Shown here: piece after piece, positions 34,480 through 44,142 of the stretch
Position numbering within the stretch: position 1 is the first letter of the stretch
Layout of the letters: each line of letters opens with the position of its first letter
NCBI RefSeq assembly: GCF_041927875.1
Contig: NZ_JBHFHN010000013.1
Direction: 5' to 3' (one strand)
Length of the DNA: 64,000 nt
Source: Paracoccus sp041927875
GTDB taxonomy: Bacteria; Pseudomonadota; Alphaproteobacteria; Rhodobacterales; Rhodobacteraceae
Position numbers and translations under genes: made by a program
The notes under the pieces: generated by a model
Databases searched by the model: none
What the model saw: the letters and a program-made list of their open reading frames with translations, nothing else
Told to the model about the DNA's origin: nothing

Positions 34480-35454
34480 TCAAGACCTGTCGCGGGCGCG
34501 CGCCATGCGGTCGGCCATGCGCAGCGCGGCGATCAGGCTGGTCGGGTCGGCCAGGCCCCGCCCGGCGATGTCAAAGGCGGTGCCGTGATCGGGCGAGGTG
34601 CGGATGAACGGCAGGCCCAGCGTCACGTTCACGCCACCGGCAAAGTCGATGGTCTTGATCGGGATCAGCGCCTGATCGTGATAGGCGCAGATCGCCGCGT
34701 CATAGCGCGCGCGGGCGGCGGGGTGGAACATCGTATCGGCGGGCAGCGGGCCGATCAGGTCGATGCCCTCGGCGCGCAGGGCGTCCAGCGTGGCGGCCAT
34801 CCAGCCCTGTTCCTCAGTGCCGATCGCGCCGCCCTCACCGGCATGGGGGTTCAGCCCGGCCACCGCCAGACGCGGGGCAGGGATGGCGAAATCGCGGATC
34901 AGCGCGGCGCGGGTGATGCGGATGGTGCGGGCCAGCAGATCGGGGGTCAGCGCGGTGGGCACATCGGCCAGCGGGATGTGGATGGTGGCGGGCACGACGC
35001 GCAGCCCCTCGCAGGCCAGCATCATCACCACATCGGCGCCGCCCGCCAGATCGGCCAGATATTCGGTATGGCCGGGAAAGGCAAAGCCCGCGCCCTGTTT
35101 CAGCGCCAGCTTGTTGATCGGCGCGGTGACGACGGCAGAACCGGCACCGGCCTGCACCAGATCCACGGCGCGGGCGATCACCGCGATCACCTGTTCGGCA
35201 TGGCCGGGCTGCGGCTGGCCCGGCACGGCGGGGCCGGGAAAGGGATGGGCCAGCACCGGCAGGTGGCTGGCCGGCACATCGACCGCGCGGGCGGGATCGT
35301 CGACCAGCGCCATCGCGGTGCCGGGCGGCAGATGCGCCGGGTCACCCAGCCAGACGAGGGGCAGATCGGCACCCAGGACGGCGCGCGCCTTGGGGGCGAG
35401 TTCCGGGCCGACGCCCGCAGGCTCGCCACAGGTCAGGATCAGCGGCGCGGCCAT
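34480..35454 (-). CDS. pdxA: 4-hydroxythreonine-4-phosphate dehydrogenase
   Basis: The protein has 324 residues and catalyses an NAD-dependent step of pyridoxal-phosphate synthesis. Signatures are LTCGEPAGVGPEL, AVVTAPINKLALKQGAGFAFPGHTEYLA, the metal-binding histidines in GLNPHAGEGG and AYHDQALIPIKTIDF, and RTSPDHGTAFDIAG. The start ATG overlaps the surA stop (ATGA). It pairs in pathway with pdxH at 14997. Confidence 0.95.
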   Translation of the reverse strand: MAAPLILTCGEPAGVGPELAPKARAVLGADLPLVWLGDPAHLPPGTAMALVDDPARAVDVPASHLPVLAHPFPGPAVPGQPQPGHAEQVIAVIARAVDLVQAGAGSAVVTAPINKLALKQGAGFAFPGHTEYLADLAGGADVVMMLACEGLRVVPATIHIPLADVPTALTPDLLARTIRITRAALIRDFAIPAPRLAVAGLNPHAGEGGAIGTEEQGWMAATLDALRAEGIDLIGPLPADTMFHPAARARYDAAICAYHDQALIPIKTIDFAGGVNVTLGLPFIRTSPDHGTAFDIAGRGLADPTSLIAALRMADRMARARDRS

Positions 35455-36752
35455 CAGGGGCGGATGATGATCGCCTCGGCCCGCAGCTTGGCCAGATCGC
35501 GGTCGGCAAAATTGGTCAGGCGGCGGTTCATCACCTCGGCGCGGGCGGCGTCGCGGTCGGGCGTGGCGGCGGGGGCAGCGTCCGATCCCGGCGCGCCGGC
35601 GGTGGCGGGGGGGGCGGCGGGCAGGATCGCCCGGCGCGCGCACAACATCAGCAGCACGGTCTGGCCGCCGCGCGCGGTGATGGCGCTTTCATTGTCATCC
35701 AGCCGCGCCAGATCCAGCGCGACATCGCCGGGGATCTGGGTCTGCGGCAGCGTCTGCCGGGTCAGCGCGCCCGCCCCGATGCGCCGCGCGATGGGATACA
35801 GGTTGTCGCAGCTCAGCGCGTCGGCGCGCAGGCGCGCGGCCTCCTCCGGCCCGCCGGGCACCACAAGCTGCGCATAATCCAGCGTCTGCGCGCGGTCGCC
35901 GACCGGGCGGCCCTCATCCAGGGACCGCATCAGGAACAGCGCCACCGCACCCGGCACCGCGACCGGGGCCGAGACCTGACCGGGTGCCAGCCCCAGCAGC
36001 ACGCTGCGGATCTGCGGCGGCAGGTTCTCGACCTCCATCCAGTCCAGCCGCCCGCCCTGACCGCGCGATTGCGCGGCCGAGCTGGACCGCGCGGCGGCGG
36101 CAAAGGCGGCCTCGCCCGACAGGCTGGAGGACAGCCGCTGGGCGCGCGCCATCACCGCATCCTCCTGGCCGGGGGGGGCGGGGATGATCAGTTCCGAAAT
36201 CAGCACCCGCGCGCCAGTCATCGCGGCGGGGGCGCGGGCCAGTTCCTTGTCGACATCGGCTTCGGAAATCTGCACCTTTCCGGCATATTTCTGCCGCACC
36301 ACCTCGCGCCAGACGACACCGGCGGCGACGAAATCGCGGAAGGCCTGAACCTCGACGCCGGACTGCCCAAGGGCCTCGATGAACTGATCGGCGGACATGT
36401 TGGCGCGGCTGGCGAATTCTTCCATCCCGGCTTGCACCTGTTCGGGGCTGGCCTTCAGCCCCAGGCGGTTCGCCTCTTGCAGGCGCAGGCGGTCCTCGAT
36501 CAGGGTCTTTTCGGCCTCGGCGGCGGGGTTCGGCGCGGCGCGCAGCAGCGTCAGAAACCGGGTGCGCTGATCGATTTCATAGCGGGTGATGGCCCGATCG
36601 TTGACGATCAGCGCCGGGGCAAAGGGATTGGCCGCGACCGGCGCGGGGACCAGCGGCGCGGTCAGCAGCGCCAGCGCCAGCGCGGCGGCGGACCACAGCG
36701 GCAGGCGGCGCGCGGCAGCAGCGGAAAGATCGGGGCGAAGATCAGGGGCCAT
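35454..36752 (-). CDS. surA: SurA-type periplasmic chaperone/peptidyl-prolyl isomerase
   Basis: The protein has 432 residues. A long N-terminal region carries the signal segment LWSAAALALALLTAPLVPAPVAANP (cut near residue 42). The SurA N-domain follows (ALIVNDRAITRYEIDQRTRFLTLLRAAPN), then a parvulin-like domain (about 195-300, weakly conserved: RVLISELIIPAPPGQED... RGQGGRLDWMEVENLPPQIRSVLLGLAPGQVSAPV). A C-terminal helix ends the protein. It chaperones outer-membrane proteins such as LptD, encoded just upstream. The ATG at 36752 is chosen because it gives a signal peptide; it overlaps pdxA at its end. Confidence 0.88.
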   Translation of the reverse strand: MAPDLRPDLSAAAARRLPLWSAAALALALLTAPLVPAPVAANPFAPALIVNDRAITRYEIDQRTRFLTLLRAAPNPAAEAEKTLIEDRLRLQEANRLGLKASPEQVQAGMEEFASRANMSADQFIEALGQSGVEVQAFRDFVAAGVVWREVVRQKYAGKVQISEADVDKELARAPAAMTGARVLISELIIPAPPGQEDAVMARAQRLSSSLSGEAAFAAAARSSSAAQSRGQGGRLDWMEVENLPPQIRSVLLGLAPGQVSAPVAVPGAVALFLMRSLDEGRPVGDRAQTLDYAQLVVPGGPEEAARLRADALSCDNLYPIARRIGAGALTRQTLPQTQIPGDVALDLARLDDNESAITARGGQTVLLMLCARRAILPAAPPATAGAPGSDAAPAATPDRDAARAEVMNRRLTNFADRDLAKLRAEAIIIRP

Positions 36753-36799
36753 CGGCTTTGGTTCCGTTTCTGTCGTCAGGCAGCACAGGGGCGGCGGGC

Positions 36800-38950
36800 C
36801 TATCGCAGGCAGCGGCGGCGAACCGCGCGGTCGGCTGACCCGGTTCCGCCACCCGCGCCAAAGCCCGTCAGCCGCACCGACAGCCCGACATCGGTATCGC
36901 GGCTTACAGTAGTGGATGAGGTTCGGCGATGCGAGAGGGAAAGATCGACCGTCACACATTCGTTGACATAGCTGACCGCCAGCCCGGCGCGTTCCACCTG
37001 TCGGGCGTCGAAATCATAGCGCCCCGACAGGCCCGCGCGCCAGCCGCCGCCAATGGCGAAGCGGCCGTCCAGCACCAGTTCCGACAGATCCTCGGCGCGG
37101 TTTTCATAGGCATCGGCGGTTTGCCACAGATAGCCCGCCGACAGGTCCAGCCGGTCATTGGCCCAGGCGATGCGGGTTTCGGCGCGGTTCACATCGCCGC
37201 CATCGCCCAACAGCGCCCGGCCCGTCCAGCGCAGCCCGCCCGGCGCGCTGGCATGGGCGGCGATCAGCCAGTCGGAATTGCCGCGCGCCAGTTCCGATCC
37301 GCTGGCGGGCCGCGCGTCGCCCAGCCGCCAGATCCGCCCGCCCGCCAGGCCCAGCGACCAGCCGCGTGGGTCGATCTGCGTCCAGGCCACGCCCAGAGCC
37401 AGGCGCTGCCCGGTTTCACGCGCATCCCCGCCCGGAAAGCGCGAGGGGGCGAACAGGTTTGCTTCGTCGAACTCGGCCAGGCGGCTGTCCTCATCAGGGA
37501 CATCGGGCAGGCGGTTGCGCGACAGATCAAGGCGCGCCACCGGCTCGATCACCTGCGCCGCACCGCGCGCGTCGCGGCGCAGCCAGGGCCAGCGAAGTTC
37601 GACCGCCGCCGTCGGGTCGACCCGGGTGGTCGCGGCATCATAGCTGGCATCGTCGCCGATCAGGAACTGATCCGCCGCCAGACCCAGTTCACCCGCAACG
37701 ACCACGCCTTGCGGCAGCAGCCATTGCCGCCGCCAGTCGGCGCGCAGGCCCAGCCGGGTCATGTCGCGGCCGATGTCCTGCGCGTCCGAACTGCGCCGGA
37801 AGGCCAGCATGTCGAACCGCAGCCCGGCCTCGCCCCCGGCCAGCGGCCAGCGGCGTTCCCAGGCCAGCCCCGCCACCTGCGCGGGTTGGGTGCTGTTCGT
37901 CTCGCCCGCGCGCAGGGTGTGGAAATTGCCGATCGCGGCGAACACCATGCGGTCGCGGCGCACGCGGTCGATGGTCACGCCGCTCCACAGCCGGTCGGCG
38001 TCGGAAATGGCGTAATCAGACAGATAATCGGGGTCCGAGGTGGTTTGCACCTGCACCCCCAGCCGGTAATCGCGCGGCAGCGCGAAACGGGCGGTGCCGA
38101 ACAGATAGCCGCGCAATTCACCCGGCCGCAGCCGGTCGCGGGTCAGCGCGCCCGACCATTCGATCAGCCCGCCGGTCAGCGCGTGGCGACCGCGCAGCCC
38201 CAGGGTGCGGCTGTTCTTGGTGGTGACCGATGGCGTCAGGGTCAGGTCGTGATGATCGCCCAGCGGCACGAAGACCGGCAGGCTGATGCCGAAGCCCAGC
38301 TTGCTGGTGGACCGAAAGCCGGGGCGGAGCAGACCCGCCGCGCGGCTGACGGTAGGATCGGGCAGCGACAGTTGCGGCACCCAGCCCACCGGCACGCCAA
38401 AGGCGCGCAATTGGGCGTCGTGAAAGGTCAGCCGCCGGGTCTCGGCGTCGTGGCGGACCTGCGCCGCGCGGATCTCCCACAGGGGGGTGGGGGCGCTGAC
38501 GCAGACCTCGCAGGAGGAGGCGACAACGCGGTCGAAGGTGGTAAACCGCCCCTGACTGCGGGTGATGCGGGCGGCGGCCAGTTGCAATTCGCGCGCCATC
38601 AGCATTCGCGCCCCGGTCAGGATGCCGTCGCGCAGATCGGCGTCCAGTTCGGCCTGATCGGCGATCAGAACTGACCCATCCGCGCCCGGTTCGGTCAGCC
38701 GGATCGGGCCGGTCAGCCGGATCGTGCCGCGCGCCTGGTCATAGGTGACGCCGGTGGCGGTCAGGCGGCGGCCCTGGTGGAACATCTGCACATCGCCGGT
38801 CGCGGTCAGCAGGCTGCCGTCCTGCACCTGCACGCGGTCGGCGACCAGCGTGGCGGGGGTGTCTTGCGCGCTGGCGGGTTGGGCCAGGGCGATCAGGCTG
38901 GCCAAGGCCGCGGTCAGCAGCCGGTTGCGGATGATCGGCGGGTGGGTCAT
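36800..38950 (-). CDS. lptD: LPS-assembly protein LptD
   Basis: A 716-residue outer-membrane beta-barrel that inserts lipopolysaccharide into the outer leaflet. A signal peptide ends at QPASAQ (about residue 29). The N-terminal OstA jellyroll domain has ATLVADRVQVQDGSLLTATGDVQMFHQGRRLTATGVTYDQARGTIRLTGPIRL. Cysteines SSCEVCVSAPTPLWEIRA and a C-terminal ECVTVDL plus RRCLR may form the disulfides of the plug/barrel. The rest is an alternating aromatic beta-barrel pattern. It is 3 bp downstream of lptG, in the lptF-lptG-lptD-surA operon. Confidence 0.93.
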   Translation of the reverse strand: MTHPPIIRNRLLTAALASLIALAQPASAQDTPATLVADRVQVQDGSLLTATGDVQMFHQGRRLTATGVTYDQARGTIRLTGPIRLTEPGADGSVLIADQAELDADLRDGILTGARMLMARELQLAAARITRSQGRFTTFDRVVASSCEVCVSAPTPLWEIRAAQVRHDAETRRLTFHDAQLRAFGVPVGWVPQLSLPDPTVSRAAGLLRPGFRSTSKLGFGISLPVFVPLGDHHDLTLTPSVTTKNSRTLGLRGRHALTGGLIEWSGALTRDRLRPGELRGYLFGTARFALPRDYRLGVQVQTTSDPDYLSDYAISDADRLWSGVTIDRVRRDRMVFAAIGNFHTLRAGETNSTQPAQVAGLAWERRWPLAGGEAGLRFDMLAFRRSSDAQDIGRDMTRLGLRADWRRQWLLPQGVVVAGELGLAADQFLIGDDASYDAATTRVDPTAAVELRWPWLRRDARGAAQVIEPVARLDLSRNRLPDVPDEDSRLAEFDEANLFAPSRFPGGDARETGQRLALGVAWTQIDPRGWSLGLAGGRIWRLGDARPASGSELARGNSDWLIAAHASAPGGLRWTGRALLGDGGDVNRAETRIAWANDRLDLSAGYLWQTADAYENRAEDLSELVLDGRFAIGGGWRAGLSGRYDFDARQVERAGLAVSYVNECVTVDLSLSHRRTSSTTVSRDTDVGLSVRLTGFGAGGGTGSADRAVRRRCLR

Positions 38951-38953
38951 CGG

Positions 38954-40057
38954 TCAGCCGTCCTCAAGATGCAAAAGCAGGCCAAGCGCGAACAGCACCG
39001 CCACAGCGGGCGGGGCGGCGGCGGCCAAGGTGATCGGGATCTGGCCGTTGTCGCCAAGCGCCTGAGCAAAGTTGCGCAGGAAGAACAGCCCTAGCCCCGC
39101 CGCCAGGGCCAGCATCACCATCAGCCCGCTGCGCCCGAACCGCGCCGGTCGCATGGTGAAGCCCGCCGCGATCAGCACCATCCCGGCCAGCATGGCGGGC
39201 AGGGCCAGTTCCATCTGGAACCACAGGCTGTGGCGGCGGGCGGAAAAGCCTGCGCGTTCCAGTTCCGCGATAAAGGCGGGCAGGTGCCAGAACGACACCG
39301 CCGAGGGCGTGCCCACCCCGTCGCGGATGCGTTCGGGCGTCAGTGTCGAGGGCAGGGTCAGCCGGTCATGGGCGGTGGCGGCGGTATCGGGGTTGGCCGT
39401 GTCCAGCGGCCAATCCTTGACCCGCGCCAGTTGCCAGCCCTGATCGGTCAGCGTCGCGGTATCGGCATCCAGGCGGCGGACCGGCCCGGCCTCGGGCGCG
39501 AAGATCATGAAGGTCACGCCATGCAGCGTCGCCCCGTCAAGGCTGGCGCGGTCGGCGCGGATCACGGTCTGGCCGCCCGCCGTTCCCTCGGCATCGCCCT
39601 GCCGCAGCCAGATCGCCGGGCCGACCGAGACGGCGGTCGCGCCGCCCCCGCCAAAGCCATCGGCCAGCGTCTGATAGCGTTTCGAGGTAGCGGCGACCAA
39701 CGGGTTCAGCACCGCCACCGCAAGCGCGCCGACCAGCGCCGCGACGGTGACCGGCGCCGCCAGCATCCGCAGCGCCGACCGCCCCGAGGCGCGGATCGCC
39801 ACCAGTTCCGACGACCGCGCCAGCATCAGAAACATCGCCACGGCGGCGAGCAGCACGATCAGCGGCAGGATCGTCTGGATCGCGCCGGGCAGGTTCAACG
39901 CCGCCAGCCGGGCGCTGTCCCAGAACCCGACCTGACCGCCCGAAAAGCGGCGAATCTGCTCTACCATGTCGATCAGGTAAAGGATCGCCAGGAACACGCC
40001 GGTGACGATCGCCAGGCTGCGCAGGAACCGCCGCGCCAGATAAAGCCCAAGGATCAT
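38954..40057 (-). CDS. lptG: LPS-export permease LptG
   Basis: The protein has 367 residues and is a YjgP/YjgQ permease. Three N-terminal helices (including FLRSLAIVTGVFLAILYLIDMVEQIRRF and IQTILPLIVLLAAVAMFLMLARSSELVAIRASG) are followed by a periplasmic beta-jellyroll, and three C-terminal helices end the chain (ALPAMLAGMVLIAAGFTMRP). With LptF and the LptB2 ATPase it extracts LPS from the inner membrane. The start overlaps the lptF stop by 4 bp. Confidence 0.93.
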   Translation of the reverse strand: MILGLYLARRFLRSLAIVTGVFLAILYLIDMVEQIRRFSGGQVGFWDSARLAALNLPGAIQTILPLIVLLAAVAMFLMLARSSELVAIRASGRSALRMLAAPVTVAALVGALAVAVLNPLVAATSKRYQTLADGFGGGGATAVSVGPAIWLRQGDAEGTAGGQTVIRADRASLDGATLHGVTFMIFAPEAGPVRRLDADTATLTDQGWQLARVKDWPLDTANPDTAATAHDRLTLPSTLTPERIRDGVGTPSAVSFWHLPAFIAELERAGFSARRHSLWFQMELALPAMLAGMVLIAAGFTMRPARFGRSGLMVMLALAAGLGLFFLRNFAQALGDNGQIPITLAAAAPPAVAVLFALGLLLHLEDG

Positions 40058-41202
40058 GCCGCAGCCCCCCCGGCAGGGGCGCGCGGCACCCGCCGCCGCC
40101 GCGCCGCAAGCGCCAGCATCGCAACCGCGATCCCCGCGCCCACCAGCGGTGCAAGCCAGGTCAGCACCGCCAGATCGGGCTGTCGCCGCGCCAGATCCGA
40201 GATCGCATTCGACAGGAATTGCACCACGATCAGCCCGGCAATCCCAGTCAGGATCTGCCGCGTCAGGCCAAAGCGCGAAAAGCTGCCCATCAGCAGCGCC
40301 GCAAAGCCGATCAGCGCCGCGACCGGGGCCTGAAACGGCTGGGCCAGCCTTTCGTGCAGTTCCAGCCCGACCTGCGCGGGCGGGGTGTTGCTGATCCGCG
40401 CGCTGCCGTCCGGGTCGCGGATCAGCGCCAGCGTAGACAATTCGTTGATGTTGCGCCCCTCGCGCGGGGCGCGGCTGATCATCGCGCCGATGTCATAGGT
40501 GAAATCGGAAAACCGCGTCACCGACAGCCGCGGCGGGCCGTCGCCGTGGCGGATCAGGGTCTGGCTTTGACCCTGCAGCATGATCAGCTTCGGCCCGGTC
40601 TCGGCCCGCACCAAGAGCGCTTTGTCGGCGGTGTGGATCACCTGACGCTCGGGTCGGCGGTCATCGGCCAGAAACAGGCCCAGCAGTTCACCCTGGGGCG
40701 AGACGTCGCGCAGATAAAGCGTGACCCCGGCGGTCGGCGTCAGGAACGTGCCGGGGTTCAGGAATTGCGCGGTGACGTTCTGGGCGATCTGGGCTTGGCG
40801 GTCGGCCAGTTGCGCGCGCGAGGCCGGGACCAGCCAATGCGTCAAAAGCCCCATCAGCAGGGCGCCGATCAGCCCGAACACCAGCACCGGCCGCGCCAGC
40901 CGCCAGGGCGACAGGCCCGCCGCCTGCATCACCACCAGCTCGCTGTCCGAGGACAGCCGGTTCGCCACCTGGATCGAGGCCGCGAAAGCCGCGATCGGCA
41001 GCACCACGCGGATGACGAAGGGCAGGGTAAGGGCCGTGAACTCAAGCACCACCTTGGCGGTCTGGCCATCGGCGAGCAACTGATCGAACAGCGACACGGC
41101 GCGGTTGATCCAGTAGACCGAAACCAGCACCAGCGCAAAGAAGCCGAACAGGGCCAGCAACTGCGCCAGAATGTATCGGTCGATGCGCGCCAGAAGGGGC
41201 AA
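40054..41202 (-). CDS. lptF: LPS-export permease LptF
   Basis: The protein has 382 residues with the same YjgP/YjgQ architecture as LptG: RIDRYILAQLLALFGFFALVLVSVYWINRAVSLFDQL, LPFVIRVVLPIAAFAASIQVANRLSSDSELVVMQAAGLSPWRLARPVLVFG, a periplasmic domain, and three C-terminal helices. The start is inferred as TTG at 41202 (MPLLARIDRY), since no ATG or GTG is close. AAAGGA lies just upstream. It is the first gene of the long minus-strand envelope operon. Confidence 0.9.
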   Translation of the reverse strand: MPLLARIDRYILAQLLALFGFFALVLVSVYWINRAVSLFDQLLADGQTAKVVLEFTALTLPFVIRVVLPIAAFAASIQVANRLSSDSELVVMQAAGLSPWRLARPVLVFGLIGALLMGLLTHWLVPASRAQLADRQAQIAQNVTAQFLNPGTFLTPTAGVTLYLRDVSPQGELLGLFLADDRRPERQVIHTADKALLVRAETGPKLIMLQGQSQTLIRHGDGPPRLSVTRFSDFTYDIGAMISRAPREGRNINELSTLALIRDPDGSARISNTPPAQVGLELHERLAQPFQAPVAALIGFAALLMGSFSRFGLTRQILTGIAGLIVVQFLSNAISDLARRQPDLAVLTWLAPLVGAGIAVAMLALAARRRRVPRAPAGGAAA

Positions 41203-41317
41203 TGGGGCGGTCCTTTGCGGTTTGCCCCTTCCTAGCCGCAAAGTGCGGGCGGGAAAAGCCGTTGCGGGGGCGGCGGCGCGCAACCGCGGGCGTGGCGCGG
41301 GTGGCGGCTGTTGCTTG

Positions 41318-41362
41318 CGTATTTGGGCAAGAAAGAAGGGGGCAGGCGGCTTGTTCTTGCCC
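41318..41362 (+). repeat. Copy of the dispersed intergenic repeat between lptF and ymdB-like gene
   Basis: GCGTATTTGGGCAAGAAAG begins at 41318 and continues AAGGGGGC. GGGCAAGAA (41325-41333) pairs perfectly with TTCTTGCCC (41354-41362) further on. This copy stands between divergent genes, not at a gene end, and lies in the 5' region of the phosphodiesterase gene starting at 41386. Confidence 0.6.
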
Positions 41363-41385
41363 GGCTGCGGGTTTACGGTCGGCGG

Positions 41386-42201
41386 ATGCGCATTCTGTTT
41401 CTGGGCGATGTCATGGGCCGGGCGGGCCGACGGGCGATCATCGATCGGCTGCCGGGGCTGCGCGCCGAATGGCGGCTGGATTTCGTCGTCGTCAATGGCG
41501 AGAACGCATCCGGCGGGATGGGCCTGACGGGCGATCACGCGCGCGAGCTGCTGGCGGCGGGGGCCGATGTGCTGACGCTGGGCGATCACGCCTTTGACCA
41601 GAAGGACATGATGTCCTTCATCGAGAAAGAGCCGCGCATCATCCGCCCGCTGAACTTTGCCAAGACCGCGCCCGGCCGTGGCGCGCGGGTGTTCGAGGCA
41701 AGCCAGGGCCGCCGCGTGCTGGTGGCGCAGGCACTGGGCCAGGTGTTCATGAAGCGCCCGTTCGATGACCCGTTCAGCGCCCTGGATGAGGTGCTGCGCA
41801 CCGCGCCGCTGGGGGCCTCGGTCAACGCCAGCATCATCGACATCCACGCCGAGGCGACCAGTGAAAAGAACGCGCTTGGCCAGTTCTGCGCCGGTCGCGC
41901 CAGCCTGGTCGCGGGCACCCATACTCATATCCCGACCGGCGATGCGCGGCTGATCGGCGGCGTGACCGCCTACATCACCGATGCCGGCATGTGCGGCGAT
42001 TACGACAGCATCATCGGCATGGACAAGGCCGAGCCGATGCGCCGCTTCGTCACCGGCATGACCCGGGAACGCTTTACCCCCGCCGAGGGCGAGGCAACCC
42101 TGTCGGGCCTTTACGCCGAGACCGACGACCGCACCGGCCGCGCCACCCGCGCCGTCGCCGTGCGCATCGGTGGCGTGCTGGAGGCGGCGGCCCCGGTCTG
42201 A
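41386..42201 (+). CDS. YmdB-like metallophosphoesterase (TIGR00282 family)
   Basis: The protein has 271 residues with the calcineurin-like metal motifs of the YmdB family: MRILFLGDVMGRAGRRAI, VVNGENASGGMGLT, LTLGDHAFDQKD, VVAQALGQVFM and GTHTHIPTGDARL. Members hydrolyse 2',3'- or 3',5'-cyclic nucleotides and affect RNA turnover and biofilm behaviour in Bacillus. It stands in front of an SLC13 transporter gene in the same direction with 86 bp between. The ATG 41386 gives the family N-terminus. Confidence 0.9.
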   Translation: MRILFLGDVMGRAGRRAIIDRLPGLRAEWRLDFVVVNGENASGGMGLTGDHARELLAAGADVLTLGDHAFDQKDMMSFIEKEPRIIRPLNFAKTAPGRGARVFEASQGRRVLVAQALGQVFMKRPFDDPFSALDEVLRTAPLGASVNASIIDIHAEATSEKNALGQFCAGRASLVAGTHTHIPTGDARLIGGVTAYITDAGMCGDYDSIIGMDKAEPMRRFVTGMTRERFTPAEGEATLSGLYAETDDRTGRATRAVAVRIGGVLEAAAPV

Positions 42202-42287
42202 CGACCGCTTGCGCCGCGCCGCCCGGCACCGCTATCATCGCCGCCATCGGCCTGACGATCGGCGCGGGCAAGTATCGGAACTTCATC

Positions 42288-44075
42288 ATGTTTGACCTTG
42301 GCCTGTCGCAGACAGCACAGACCGTCATCACCCTGTCGATTCTGGCGGGGATGCTGACCATGTTCATCCGCGAAACCTATCCGCCCGAGGTCACCGCCGT
42401 CGGCGGCGCGACGCTGGTGCTGATCCTGGGCATCGTGCCCTATCACGAGGCGGAAAAGGTGCTGTCCAACAGCGCCCCATGGACCATCCTGATGATGTTC
42501 CTGTTGATGGGCGGACTGGTGCGCACGGGCGCGCTTGACTGGATCACCCGCCGGGCCGAGGCGCAGATCGACACCAATCCGGTGGCGACGCTGGTGGCGA
42601 TCTTTCTGCTGATCGGCGCGGCATCGGCCTTTCTGAACAACACGCCGGTCGTGGTCATGATGATCCCGGTGATGATGACGGTGGCGCGCAAGCTGAAGAT
42701 CGCGCCCTCCAAGCTGCTGATCCCGCTGTCTTATGCGGCGATCCTGGGGGGCACGGTCACGCTTATCGGCACCTCGACCAACCTGATCGTCGATGGCGTG
42801 GCGCGTGACAGGGGGCTGGCGCCCTTCACCATCTTTGAAATCTCGGGCGCGGGGCTTTTGTACATGCTGATCGGCTTCACCTATCTGGCCACGGTCGGGC
42901 GGCACCTGTTGCCCGAACGGCAGTCGATGGGGGCGATGCTGGGCGACCGGCGGCGGATGAAGTTCTTTACCGAGGTCGCGGTGCCCGCCGATTCCGCGCT
43001 GATCGGCCAGCCGGTGATGGCGGTCGACCTGTTCAAGCGCGACGGGGTGCGGGTGATCGACGTGCTGCGCGGCGATGCCAGCCTTCGGCGCGATCTGACC
43101 TCGGTCGTGCTGGAGCCGGGCGACCGCGTGGTGCTGCGGTCGGAAATGTCCGAACTGCTGGGCCTGCAACAGAACAAGAACCTGAGCCGCGTGGATCAAC
43201 TGTCCTCGGTCGCCACCGAGACGGTCGAGGTGCTGATCTCGCCCGGGTGCCGGATGATCGGGCGGTCCCTGGGGGAATTGCGGCTGCGGCGGCGCTATGG
43301 CGTCTATGTGCTGGCCGCGCATCGGCGCAACCAGAATATCGGGCGCAAGCTGGACGATCTGGTGGTGGTCGTCGGCGATACCCTGCTGCTGGAAGGCGCC
43401 CCCGAGGATATCGCCCGGCTGGCTGCCGACATGGATCTGGTCGATGTAACCAAGCCGCGCGAACGCCCGTTCCGCCGCCGTCACGCGCCCATCGCCATCG
43501 GCGCGCTGATCGCGGTGGTGGTGCTGGCGGCCTTTGACGTGGCGCCGATCCTGCTGTTGTCGACCATCGCGGTCGGCGTCATCCTGATCACTCGCGCCAT
43601 CGACGGCGACGAGGCGCTGACCTTTGTCGAGGGCAATGTGCTGGTGCTGGTCTTTGCCATGCTGGTCGTCGGGGTCGCGCTGGACAATTCCGGGGCGGTC
43701 GAGCTGGTGGTCGGCTGGATCAGCCCGCTGCTGTCCATCCTTCCACCGGTGCTGGCGCTGTTTGCCGTCTATGTCGTGTCAATGGTGCTGACCGAACTGG
43801 TGTCGAACAATGCCGTGGCGGTGATCGTCACGCCGATCGCCATTCAGCTGGCGATGCAGCTTGGCCTGAACCCGCGCGCCTTCGTGGTGGCGGTGATGTT
43901 CGCGGCTTCGGCCAGCTTTGCCACGCCGATCGGCTATCAGACCAACATGCTGGTACTGGGACCGGGCGGCTACAAGTTCAGCGACTATTTCAAGGTCGGG
44001 GTTCCGTTGAACCTGATCCTGGCGGTCGCCGCGATGGTCATCATCCCACTGTTCTGGCCGCTGACCGCGCCGTGA
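42288..44075 (+). CDS. SLC13-family anion transporter with two TrkA-C domains
   Basis: The protein has 595 residues in three blocks. Five or six N-terminal helices include the SLC13 motif SAFLNNTPVVVMMIPVMMTVARK and LGGTVTLIGTSTNLIVDG. Two RCK_C/TrkA-C cytoplasmic domains follow (about 225-300 and 315-390: VPADSALIGQPVMAVDLFKRDG and SPGCRMIGRSLGELRLRRRYGV). The C-terminal helices carry LTELVSNNAVAVIVTPIAIQLA and FATPIGYQTNMLVLGPGGY. The substrate may be sulfate or a dicarboxylate and cannot be told from the sequence. It faces a second member of the same family at 44143. Confidence 0.88.
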   Translation: MFDLGLSQTAQTVITLSILAGMLTMFIRETYPPEVTAVGGATLVLILGIVPYHEAEKVLSNSAPWTILMMFLLMGGLVRTGALDWITRRAEAQIDTNPVATLVAIFLLIGAASAFLNNTPVVVMMIPVMMTVARKLKIAPSKLLIPLSYAAILGGTVTLIGTSTNLIVDGVARDRGLAPFTIFEISGAGLLYMLIGFTYLATVGRHLLPERQSMGAMLGDRRRMKFFTEVAVPADSALIGQPVMAVDLFKRDGVRVIDVLRGDASLRRDLTSVVLEPGDRVVLRSEMSELLGLQQNKNLSRVDQLSSVATETVEVLISPGCRMIGRSLGELRLRRRYGVYVLAAHRRNQNIGRKLDDLVVVVGDTLLLEGAPEDIARLAADMDLVDVTKPRERPFRRRHAPIAIGALIAVVVLAAFDVAPILLLSTIAVGVILITRAIDGDEALTFVEGNVLVLVFAMLVVGVALDNSGAVELVVGWISPLLSILPPVLALFAVYVVSMVLTELVSNNAVAVIVTPIAIQLAMQLGLNPRAFVVAVMFAASASFATPIGYQTNMLVLGPGGYKFSDYFKVGVPLNLILAVAAMVIIPLFWPLTAP

Positions 44076-44084
44076 ACATGCCGC

Positions 44085-44131
44085 TCTTTCTTGCCTAAAT
44101 ACGCCGGGGGGTGCGGGGGGCAGCGCCCCCC
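44085..44131. repeat. Copy of the dispersed intergenic repeat (half element plus G/C hairpin)
   Basis: CTTTCTTGCCTAAATACGCC (44085-44104) is followed by GGGGGGTGCGGGGGGC and a GGGGGGC-AGC-GCCCCCC hairpin (to 44131). It lies between the convergent SLC13 genes and probably terminates both. It is closest to the copy at 12842. Confidence 0.65.
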
Positions 44132-44142
44132 GTGACCTCGCC

